From positions 2,276,943-2,340,942 of the forward strand of contig OY282442.1 of NCBI GenBank assembly GCA_958296115.1: a stretch of DNA of 64,000 nucleotides, given 5' to 3'. This DNA comes from an uncultured Dehalococcoidia bacterium. Lineage in GTDB: Bacteria > Chloroflexota > Dehalococcoidia > Lucifugimonadales > CAJWER01. The notes beneath the pieces were generated by a model that worked only from the letters and a program-made list of their open reading frames with translations, made no database searches and was not told where the DNA came from. This document shows, piece after piece, positions 24,703-32,487 of the stretch (position 1 is the first letter of the stretch; the number at the start of each line of letters is the position of its first letter). Made by a program: the position numbers and the translations under genes.

Positions 24703-26964
24703 ATGGACCTAACCAGGCGAAAATTCCTGACCCTGCTCGGCGGCTCGACTGCTGGGGCAGTGCTGTTCCAGGCGTGCGGCGTGCCCGAAGCCGAGCTGCT
24801 GGTGGAAGCCCCCCTCGAGATGCCAGAGGACATGGTCACGGGCCTGGACACCTGGTACGCGACGCTGTGCTCGGAGTGCGGGAACCCCGAAGGGATAGTC
24901 GTGCGGGTGATGGAGGGCCGCGCCAAGAAGGTCGAAGGAAACGTGGACTACCCCATAAACCAGGGTAAGCACAGCGCTCGATGCGAGGCGGCCTTGCAGG
25001 GCCTCTACCATCCGGACCGCATCAGCGCGCCGCTGCTCAGGGTGGGCGCCCGGGGCGAAGGACGCTGGGAAGAGATTAGCTGGACGGACGCCATCGCCCG
25101 CATGGCCCACCAGCTAGGACAGGTACAGGACAAGTCCTCCATCGTCCTAGCCACCAACCCGGTGGGCGGACATCTTGGGAAGGTCGTGGAGCGTTTCGCG
25201 TCCCGCATGGGGATTGCCCACATGCCCTACGAGACGCTGGACGAGACGAATCTAAGGCTGTCGATGGAGCGGACCTACGGCCTAAAGGCGATGCCGGACT
25301 TCGACATCGGCGGCGCGAGCTACCTGCTATCCTTCGGGGCCGATTTCCTGTCCACCTGGGGTTCGCCGGTGCGGTACGCGAGGGCATACGGCCAATTCCG
25401 ACAGGGCGACCGCGAGCGCGGTACGCACGTCCACGTCGAGCCGCGCCTCTCGACTACCGCGGCGAACGCGGACGAGTGGGTGTTCGTGAACCCTGGATGG
25501 GAAGGGCACGTCGCCCTCGCCATTGCGAACGTCATAGTGGAGCGGGGCCTTGGCGACTCGAGCGCCGCTGCCGCGCTGACGGGGAATGGCGCCGTCGATC
25601 TGGGGCGGTACGCGCCGGAGCGCGTCGCTGACCGGTCCGGCGTGAGCGCCGAGCGGATACGCCGCATAGCCGACGAGTTCGCGGGGCATCCGCCCGCGCT
25701 GGCAATAGGCGGCGGCTCGGCGGGCGCTCACTCGAACGGCCTCGCCAACCTCAACGCCATATACGCCCTCAACCACCTCGTGGGCAGCGCCGGCAAGCCC
25801 GGCGGCGTGATACCAAACCCGGGACCGCCCTTCTCGGACGTTCCGGAGGCTCCCGCGAGAACGTCATACGCAGACTGGCGGGGGCTGACCGGGCGCATGA
25901 GCCGGGGCGAGGTCAGCGCGCTGCTGGTGCGAGGCGCAAATCCCGTGTACGGGATGCCGAAAGTCACCGGGTTCGAGGATGCCCTCCTCGGCGGCAGGTT
26001 CAACGTGCCGCTCATTGTCAGCTTCGCTTCTTTCATGGATGATACCACGGCCCTGGCGGACCTCGTGCTGCCTGAGAATCACGGGCTGGAAGACTGGGGC
26101 AGCGACGTCCCGGACCCAGGCCCAGGCTACCAGGCGGTCGGTATCCGGCAGCCCGTCGTTCGGCCATTCTTCGAGGGGCGCGGGGTGCATCTGGGCGCTA
26201 GGAGCTTCGCGGACGCGCTCATGGGCATCGCGCAGACTATGGAGGTCGATCTGGGGCTCGAGGGCGAAAGTTTCGAGGACGTGCTGCAGGCCGGCGCGCG
26301 AGAGCTCTTCGAGACAGGCCGAGGGTCCGTTCGGGCCAACGACTTCCGCGCGTTCTGGAACGGGGCGCTCCAGCGCGGCGGCTGGTGGGACACGACGGCG
26401 GCATATTCCGGGCCGAGCCTCTCCCCGCGGCAGATTGCCAGCGCCCCTGGCGAGCCTTCCCTCGGATCCGGCGCTTTCGCCCTAGTGCCATACCCCTCGA
26501 TCGGCATAACCGACGGCAGGGGCGCGCATCTCCCCTGGCTCCAGGCGACGCAGGACCCAATAACGACGGCATCCTGGCAGACATGGGTCGAGATCAACGC
26601 GAAACGCGCCGAGGAGATGGACGTCAGGGAGGGCGACGTCATACGCCTGACCGCATCGAACGGGCGCTCCATCGAGGCCCTGGCGTATCCGCACCCGGGC
26701 ATATCGCCCGACGTCGTAGCCGTCCCGATGGGGCAGGGCCACACGGGCGGCGGGCAGTACGACAAGGACCGGGGCGCGAACGTGATGTCGCTCCTCGACT
26801 CGCTGGAGGATTCCGAGACGGGCGCGCTGGCATGGGCGGCGACGCGCGTCAACATCGCCAAGACAGGCGGTTGGATGCGCGTGCCAAGGTTCGAGAACAC
26901 AGCGCCCGACCTCGCAACCGACGAAGACCAGCATATCATCAAGCTCACGGCGGAAGACTCTTAG
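24703..26964 (+). CDS. actB: ACIII subunit ActB, molybdopterin-oxidoreductase-like part (B1)
   Basis: A 753-residue protein of the molybdopterin-oxidoreductase fold. It starts with a twin-arginine signal (TRRKFLTLLGG) and a possible lipobox (LFQAC). The iron-sulfur region has CSECG and a later cysteine in GKHSARCEAALQGLYHPDR. Other fold landmarks are TNPVGGH and GGGSAGAHSNG. ActB1 normally lacks the Mo cofactor and has a structural role. In Rhodothermus ActB is one fused chain; here the Fe-S part (B2) is the separate next gene, 31 nt downstream. It is probably exported by Tat with the B2 partner. Confidence 0.88.
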   Translation: MDLTRRKFLTLLGGSTAGAVLFQACGVPEAELLVEAPLEMPEDMVTGLDTWYATLCSECGNPEGIVVRVMEGRAKKVEGNVDYPINQGKHSARCEAALQGLYHPDRISAPLLRVGARGEGRWEEISWTDAIARMAHQLGQVQDKSSIVLATNPVGGHLGKVVERFASRMGIAHMPYETLDETNLRLSMERTYGLKAMPDFDIGGASYLLSFGADFLSTWGSPVRYARAYGQFRQGDRERGTHVHVEPRLSTTAANADEWVFVNPGWEGHVALAIANVIVERGLGDSSAAAALTGNGAVDLGRYAPERVADRSGVSAERIRRIADEFAGHPPALAIGGGSAGAHSNGLANLNAIYALNHLVGSAGKPGGVIPNPGPPFSDVPEAPARTSYADWRGLTGRMSRGEVSALLVRGANPVYGMPKVTGFEDALLGGRFNVPLIVSFASFMDDTTALADLVLPENHGLEDWGSDVPDPGPGYQAVGIRQPVVRPFFEGRGVHLGARSFADALMGIAQTMEVDLGLEGESFEDVLQAGARELFETGRGSVRANDFRAFWNGALQRGGWWDTTAAYSGPSLSPRQIASAPGEPSLGSGAFALVPYPSIGITDGRGAHLPWLQATQDPITTASWQTWVEINAKRAEEMDVREGDVIRLTASNGRSIEALAYPHPGISPDVVAVPMGQGHTGGGQYDKDRGANVMSLLDSLEDSETGALAWAATRVNIAKTGGWMRVPRFENTAPDLATDEDQHIIKLTAEDS

Positions 26965-26995
26965 GATGCCGCGGGCGATTCGGTAGGAGCGATAC

Positions 26996-27733
26996 ATGGC
27001 CGGCGAAAAGTGGGGAATGGTAATAGACGTGGACAAGTGCATTGGCTGCCAGGCGTGCGTCGTGGCATGTCAGGCGGAGAACAACATCCCCATCAACACC
27101 GAGGATCTCTACAATCAGCGCCGCGCGGTCCAGTGGATACGGATAGAGCGCTACTGGGAAGGCGAGTTCCCTGACGTGAAGGCTCGGTTCATTCCCGTGC
27201 TGTGCCAGCATTGCAGCGACGCCCCGTGCGAGCCGGTGTGTCCGGTCTTCGCCACCTACCACAACCCGGAGGGACTGAACGTCCAGGTCTATAACCGCTG
27301 CATAGGCACGCGCTTCTGCGCCAACAACTGCCCCTATCACGTCCGATTCTTCAACTTCTGGGAGCCCAGCTGGCCGGAAAGCCTCAAGAACCAGCTGAAC
27401 CCCGACGTGACCGTCCGCAGCCGCGGCATCATGGAGAAATGCACCTTCTGCATCCAGCGCATCCGCAGATCGACCCGCGACGCCAAGGCGGAGGGCCGCG
27501 GGGTGGAGGACGGGGCGCGCGAGCTGAACCCGGCCTGCGTGAACGCCTGCCCGACGGATACCCTGTTCTTCGGAGACCTGAACGACCCGGATAGCAAGGT
27601 CGCCAGGATGAGCGCGGAGGAGACCGGAGAGCATGGACGGGGCTACCACATGCTCGAAGAGCTGGGGACCGAGCCCAACGTGCTGTATCTAAAGAAGGTG
27701 GATAAGAACGCAAAGGAAGCCTCCCATGCATGA
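26996..27733 (+). CDS. ACIII Fe-S subunit (ActB2, DmsB-like ferredoxin)
   Basis: A 245-residue ferredoxin-like protein with four cysteine clusters: CIGCQACVVAC, CQHCSDAPCEPVCP, CIGTRFCANNCP, and CTFCIQR paired with CVNACP. These can hold three or four Fe-S centres, as in DmsB/NrfC proteins and the B2 domain of ActB. It lacks a signal peptide and is probably carried out with ActB1 through Tat. The stop overlaps the next membrane subunit by 8 nt. The operon position and size fit a split ActB. Confidence 0.9.
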   Translation: MAGEKWGMVIDVDKCIGCQACVVACQAENNIPINTEDLYNQRRAVQWIRIERYWEGEFPDVKARFIPVLCQHCSDAPCEPVCPVFATYHNPEGLNVQVYNRCIGTRFCANNCPYHVRFFNFWEPSWPESLKNQLNPDVTVRSRGIMEKCTFCIQRIRRSTRDAKAEGRGVEDGARELNPACVNACPTDTLFFGDLNDPDSKVARMSAEETGEHGRGYHMLEELGTEPNVLYLKKVDKNAKEASHA

Positions 27734-29105
27734 CGGCCACTCCGCAAACGGCCACGACGCCGCGTCCGTTTCGCGCGGCCTGCTCGACAGGCACCGCGCG
27801 GCGCCAATCGCGCGCCGTATCGCGGCGCTGACCGCGGGCGTCCTGTTCCTGCTGGGCATCGCCGGGTTCGTCATCAAGCTGCTGGACAAGGGGACCTCCG
27901 ACCCCAGCGCGTGGGGCTACTACGCCGCGCTGGTGTCGTTCCTGCTGACAGCCGCCGGCGGCGCGGTCATGGTCGCCATCGCCACACGCCTTGCGAAAGC
28001 CCACTGGCGAAGGCCCATATCGCGGGCGTCGGAGATGTTCGCGGTAGTTACCCTATACACGTTCGCGCTGCTCATACCGCTGCTGTTCGCGCTGCCCAGC
28101 CTGTCCGACCACCGGCGCAGCCTATGGTTCTTCGGCGAGCTCAACGTGCCCGGCTACATGCCCCATATCATGACGACCCTCTCATTCTTCTTCCTGGCGC
28201 TGGCGGGGCTGGCGCTGCTGTGGATGTCCGCCCTGCCGGACCTGGCGTCTCTCCGCGACTCCTCATGGGGGCTGACTGGCCTGTTCAACCGCCTCTCCAA
28301 CACCTGGCAGGGAACCTCCAGGCAGTGGTTCGTGCAGTACCACCGGCTCGGCATCCTTGGCGCGCTCTACTTCATGATGCTGGTTACGACGCATTTCCTG
28401 TTCAGCATGGACTTCGCGATGGCGCTGGTGCCCGGCTGGATAGACGCCCTCTTTCCAGCCACCCACGCGCACAACTCCCTCCACGCCGGGGCCGCGCTGA
28501 TGCTGGTGACGATGTTCGTCCTGCGAAGGTTCGGCGGATACGGCGACTACATCGGGCTCGACCAGTTCTGGGGGCTTGGCAAGCTGATGTTCGCGCTGTC
28601 ATTGCTATGGTTCTGGTTCTGGTTCTCCAGCTTCATCATATTCTGGTACGGCGCCAAGCCGAATGAGCAGGCCGTCCTCGAGCTTCTGATGGTCGGGCCG
28701 TATCTGCCCATATTCATGGCGGCGTTCATCCTGAACTTCCTCGTCCCGCTCTTCACCATGATCTGGAACCCGCTCCGCAAGAGCGTATGGGGCCCGACCA
28801 TCATCGCCTGCGGCGTGCTGCTTGGAACCTTCTTCGACCGCGTCAGGCTCTACGCCGCGTCGTGGTCGGTGGCCGCGGCCGACGACAAGCACACGCTGCG
28901 CGAGGTCCCAGCGGCTATAATGCCGGACGTCGCCGACGTGATGATGTGGGTGGGCGGCTTGGCCGGAGCGGTCCTCGTATATATCCTCGCCGCGAGGGTC
29001 ATCCCCATCATCAGCGTCTGGGAGCAGAAGGAGCTGCTGCTGTACCGGATGCACAAGCCCTTCCACAGGCTCGCGGAGGTTCTGGTGCTGGGCAAGAAGG
29101 ACTAA
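27726..29105 (+). CDS. actF: ACIII NrfD-like membrane subunit, ActF-like
   Basis: A 459-residue polytopic protein with about ten transmembrane helices. The segment SMDFAMALVPGWIDALFPATH aligns in style with the DWAMSLEPxWYSTIFG region of ActF proteins, and HWRRPISRASEMF with their conserved loop. NrfD-type subunits bind quinone in the membrane. I call it ActF rather than ActC because the following paralogue has the clearer ActC signature. It occurs before actC here, an order different from the Rhodothermus ABCDEF layout. It overlaps the B2 stop and is followed by actC after 15 nt. Confidence 0.72.
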   Translation: MHDGHSANGHDAASVSRGLLDRHRAAPIARRIAALTAGVLFLLGIAGFVIKLLDKGTSDPSAWGYYAALVSFLLTAAGGAVMVAIATRLAKAHWRRPISRASEMFAVVTLYTFALLIPLLFALPSLSDHRRSLWFFGELNVPGYMPHIMTTLSFFFLALAGLALLWMSALPDLASLRDSSWGLTGLFNRLSNTWQGTSRQWFVQYHRLGILGALYFMMLVTTHFLFSMDFAMALVPGWIDALFPATHAHNSLHAGAALMLVTMFVLRRFGGYGDYIGLDQFWGLGKLMFALSLLWFWFWFSSFIIFWYGAKPNEQAVLELLMVGPYLPIFMAAFILNFLVPLFTMIWNPLRKSVWGPTIIACGVLLGTFFDRVRLYAASWSVAAADDKHTLREVPAAIMPDVADVMMWVGGLAGAVLVYILAARVIPIISVWEQKELLLYRMHKPFHRLAEVLVLGKKD

Positions 29106-29120
29106 CTCGCAAGGAATGCC

Positions 29121-30497
29121 ATGCAAGAGCACGTACAGCTAGACCAGAAGCAGATCAACAAGGAGCTCCTCAACGGCGTCCTCCAGATGCCCAAGTGGTG
29201 GCCGGGAGCGACCGCCGTCGTCTTGGTCATCTTCATCGTTGGCCTCTGCGCTTTCGGATACATGCTCAACAAGGGCGTCGGCGTCACCGGGCTCAACCGC
29301 CCCGTGTACTGGGGCTTCTTCATGGTCAACTTCGTCTTCTGGATAGGCATCAGCCACGCCGGGATAATGATCTCCGCCATACTGCGGCTGACGCAGGCCG
29401 AGTGGAGGCGGCCGGTCACCAGGGCCGCCGAAGTCCTCACGGTCTTCTCCCTCATGGCGGCGCTCATGGCCGCGCCACTCGTTCACGTCGGCAGGCCCTG
29501 GCGCGCCGACCTCTGGGTCTTCCCATACGACTTCGCCCGCGGCGTCTGGATCAACATCCGCTCCCCCTTCATATGGGACCCCAGCGCCGTCATGACCTAC
29601 CTGACGGCGAGCACGCTGTTCGTGCTCGTGGCGCTCCTGCCCGACCTGGCGATAATACGCGACCGCAGCAAGGGCTTCACCCGGGTAGCCTACTCGGTGA
29701 TGTGCCTGGGCTGGCGCGGCACGCCGCGGCAGTGGAAGCTGCAGGCGGTGGCGGGGATACTGCTGTCCGCCCTCGTGCTCCCGGTATTCGTATCCGTCCA
29801 CAGCATCGTGTCGTGGGACTTCGCCGTCCAGATAGGCCCCGAAGCCTGGCACTCCACCATCTTCGCGCCCTACTTCATCATCGGCGCCATCCATTCCGGC
29901 GTCTCCGCAGTCGCCACCGTCATGGTGCTCATGGTCTGGCTCTGGGGCTGGAAGAACTACATCACCCCCGACCACCTCGACGCCATCGGGCGCTTGCTGA
30001 TAATCGTGGCGACCACCTGGTTCTTCTTCTTCTTCCTGGAGTGGGTGTTCGCGCTCTACAGCCTCGAGGCCCCAGAGCTCGCAATGCGGGACCTGCAGGT
30101 CTTCCAATGGCCGTGGAGCGGCCTGTTCGTGCTGTTCCTGCTCACGGCCTTCTTCATACCCGTGCCGATGTGGCTCTTCAGGAACCTGCGGCGCAGCCTC
30201 TGGGCCATGTTCATCTCGACTATCCTGGTCAACGTCGGCATGTGGCTGGAGCGCTTCCTGATAATCATCCCCGGCACGATGCGCCGCGGCCACATGATAT
30301 TCGACTGGGGCTCCTACCATCCGAGCCTTATCGAGATACTCATGGTCGCCATGACCTTCGCGTGGGTCATACTGGGGATGCTGCTCTTCTCGAAGGTGTT
30401 CCCACTGATTCCGCTGTTCGACATCAAGGAAGCGATGGTTGGCAGAGACGAGATCAAGGTCGGCCGGAAGACCGTTCCGGCCTCGATCAGGGAGTGA
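29121..30497 (+). CDS. actC: ACIII NrfD-like membrane subunit ActC
   Basis: A 458-residue membrane protein with about ten helices. It has the ActC motif SVHSIVSWDFAVQIGPEAWH followed by STIFAPYFIIGAIHSG, and FMVNFVFWIGISHAGIM near the N-terminus, the probable quinol-binding region. It would oxidise menaquinol and pass electrons to the Fe-S subunit and ActA. The next gene, actD, starts 7 nt after the stop. The length is normal for ActC. Confidence 0.9.
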   Translation: MQEHVQLDQKQINKELLNGVLQMPKWWPGATAVVLVIFIVGLCAFGYMLNKGVGVTGLNRPVYWGFFMVNFVFWIGISHAGIMISAILRLTQAEWRRPVTRAAEVLTVFSLMAALMAAPLVHVGRPWRADLWVFPYDFARGVWINIRSPFIWDPSAVMTYLTASTLFVLVALLPDLAIIRDRSKGFTRVAYSVMCLGWRGTPRQWKLQAVAGILLSALVLPVFVSVHSIVSWDFAVQIGPEAWHSTIFAPYFIIGAIHSGVSAVATVMVLMVWLWGWKNYITPDHLDAIGRLLIIVATTWFFFFFLEWVFALYSLEAPELAMRDLQVFQWPWSGLFVLFLLTAFFIPVPMWLFRNLRRSLWAMFISTILVNVGMWLERFLIIIPGTMRRGHMIFDWGSYHPSLIEILMVAMTFAWVILGMLLFSKVFPLIPLFDIKEAMVGRDEIKVGRKTVPASIRE

Positions 30498-30504
30498 AGC
30501 AACG

Positions 30505-31020
30505 ATGAGCCAGCGCAGCGTAATAGGACTTTTCACGGACGAAGACGCGGCCGCCGACGCCCTCGACACGGTGCGGTCCGCAGGGTTCGAGCAGAGCGAG
30601 TACGAGATACTTACGGGCACGCCGTATCCGGAAGGCGCTTTCGGCGAGGAGGAGCCCGTGCATAAGCTGTACAGGTTCCCCCTCATCGGCGCGGCCTGCG
30701 GCTTCATCGTCGGCCTGCTCCTCACCGCCGGCACGCAGCTCGCATTCCCACTCGTGGCGGGCGGCAAGCCCCTGCTCTCCATACCGCCGATGGCTATCAT
30801 CATGTACGAGGGCACGATGCTCGGCGCCATCCTGTTCACCGTGTTCGGGATAGTCTTCGAATCGAGGCTGCCGCGCCTATTCATGGGCGCATACGACACC
30901 CGCATCACGGAAGGCTACATCGGCCTCGCCATCACCACGTCCGAGGACAAGACGGGTAGGGCGGAGGAGACGCTGAAAGGCGCCGGCGCGCTGGAAGTGA
31001 AGCGCGGATGGGAGTCCTAG
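30505..31020 (+). CDS. actD: ACIII subunit ActD (DUF3341)
   Basis: A 171-residue protein with two transmembrane helices (about 58-80 and 95-118) and a ferredoxin-like N-terminal fold beginning VIGLFTDEDAAADALDTV. This matches the DUF3341/ActD family. A GGAGTGAAGCAACG site precedes the ATG. The stop overlaps the start region of actE. Its function in the complex is structural as far as is known. Confidence 0.88.
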   Translation: MSQRSVIGLFTDEDAAADALDTVRSAGFEQSEYEILTGTPYPEGAFGEEEPVHKLYRFPLIGAACGFIVGLLLTAGTQLAFPLVAGGKPLLSIPPMAIIMYEGTMLGAILFTVFGIVFESRLPRLFMGAYDTRITEGYIGLAITTSEDKTGRAEETLKGAGALEVKRGWES

Positions 31021-31721
31021 CGGTGAGAACGGCCCTGTGCGGGATCGGGCGAACGCGGCTGCTGGCCCTTGCGCTGGCGGCGGCCCTGGCCATGCTCGCC
31101 ATCGGGTGCTACGACTCGACGACGGGCGATACCTCCGTGCATGGGATAGCGGAGTTCAAGCTGCCCGTGCTCCCCGAAACAGGCTCGCACAAGGTCATGG
31201 TCTTCTCCGAGATGCACTACCAGCCCTCCTACCGCTCGCAGGAGACCCCGCGCCTGCTGCCCAACTCGGATTCGGCGCCGTTTGGCGGGCTCGGCAGCCC
31301 CGAAGGCGTGCTCGAGGGCGACATGATAACTAAGGAGGTCGTTCTCGGCTCGCTGGCCGAGTACGGCGAGCTCACCATACCCGACCGCGTCAAGCAGTCC
31401 TACGACCCGGCGCGAACCGCCGAGCTATTCCGGGTCAACTGCTCCATCTGCCACGGCATGACCATGCGCGGAGATGGCGCCGTCGCAACCATGATGGATG
31501 AGAAAGGCATGGGCCCAGTGCCCGCAGACCTGATGGCCGAAATAACGCAGGACTCCTCCGAAGGCGAGCTCTTCGCCTTCATCTCCCGCGGCGGACGCCA
31601 GGGCTACGCCCTAATAGAGCGCGGCCTTGAGTCCCAATCCCCAATGCCAGAGTTCCTATACCTGCTGAGCGAAGACGACCGCTGGGCGCTGGTGCAATAC
31701 CTGCAGGGCCAGGAGCGTTAG
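31008..31721 (+). CDS. actE: ACIII subunit ActE, monohaem cytochrome c lipoprotein
   Basis: A 237-residue exported lipoprotein with signal peptide LALALAAALAMLAIGC (Cys34 as lipid anchor) and one haem motif CSICHG near residue 145; a distal methionine may be in SQSPMPEF. It would carry electrons from ActA to a terminal oxidase. The ATG at 31008 overlaps actD; an in-frame GTG at 31023 with GGGAG upstream is also possible and does not alter the mature protein. It ends the operon. No cytochrome oxidase follows here, although one often does in other ACIII clusters. Confidence 0.88.
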   Translation: MGVLAVRTALCGIGRTRLLALALAAALAMLAIGCYDSTTGDTSVHGIAEFKLPVLPETGSHKVMVFSEMHYQPSYRSQETPRLLPNSDSAPFGGLGSPEGVLEGDMITKEVVLGSLAEYGELTIPDRVKQSYDPARTAELFRVNCSICHGMTMRGDGAVATMMDEKGMGPVPADLMAEITQDSSEGELFAFISRGGRQGYALIERGLESQSPMPEFLYLLSEDDRWALVQYLQGQER

Positions 31722-31739
31722 GGTACTGCTGCGAGGGAA

Positions 31740-32468
31740 TTGACAACCCGTAGCAACGTTGACATGGACACCTACCTGTGGCCATCCGGAGATGGGATGC
31801 GCCGCATCTACAAACACCAGTTCGGCAAGAACCTACTCGGTGAGATAGCCGAGAGCGTCCATTACTACCGGCGTCTGACGACGCTTGGCATAGCCGAAGT
31901 CATTGAGTCCTACCACTGGGCCTCAGCGGGCGTGGATGCTGGAATTATCGCGCTCGGCAAACGCCCCGCCGACTTCTGGCGGAGATTGAAGAAATTGGAT
32001 ACCAAGACTGGCCTCCGGCGTAAGCTCGTGAATGAGCAGCACCTGCTTGATTGTATCGCTGTCCATGAGGAAGTTGAGCGTCGGCGTAAGCTTCTGAATG
32101 AGTATGTGGATTTGCCAGTCATGCGAAATGATTCCCACGTAAAGCAGTACCTGCTTGATGACGTGACTCGTTGGTGGATCATTGCTACTTCCATCCGCGA
32201 TGACGCCAGTGATGCCGAGCGTACTCGCGTCCGGCGCCGTTGCATCCGAGATGCCGTACATATTGCCGTGGCCCTGCGCGACAAGGCCCAGAGGTCTTGC
32301 GACTCCGCCGAGGCCCGTGTCGCGGCTCTTGGCAACGTCGCCGATGACGACCCTAACCTGTCACGAGCGCTCAAGTCACGCAACAACGCGAGAGTCAAAT
32401 TGGCGAGACTCCAAGATGTCGTCGAGACATGCAGCATGACCGCCCAAGCTCTCAATGACTCGAATTAA
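31740..32468 (+). CDS. unknown protein next to helicase, with internal repeat
   Basis: A 242-residue, mainly helical protein with no family I recognise. It is rich in Arg, Asp and Leu, with charged motifs such as RRKLVNEQHLLD and RRKLLNEYVDLP. A word encoding RRKL(V/L)NE recurs 63 nt apart (near 32018 and 32081), and QHLLD/QYLLDD is also repeated, suggesting an internal duplication. The start is a TTG at 31740 or the ATG at 31764. GC content is lower than in the ACIII genes. It converges on the helicase, 19 nt from its stop, and might be the partner of that protein in an accessory or defence module. Confidence 0.6.
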   Translation: MTTRSNVDMDTYLWPSGDGMRRIYKHQFGKNLLGEIAESVHYYRRLTTLGIAEVIESYHWASAGVDAGIIALGKRPADFWRRLKKLDTKTGLRRKLVNEQHLLDCIAVHEEVERRRKLLNEYVDLPVMRNDSHVKQYLLDDVTRWWIIATSIRDDASDAERTRVRRRCIRDAVHIAVALRDKAQRSCDSAEARVAALGNVADDDPNLSRALKSRNNARVKLARLQDVVETCSMTAQALNDSN

Positions 32469-32487
32469 GGCTGCTGGCACATCAGCG

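Noticed and set aside
28787-30508. Long plus-strand frame of 573 residues across the ACIII genes
   Set aside because: It overlaps actF and actC in another frame; those have clear family motifs, whereas this is Arg-rich shadow sequence.
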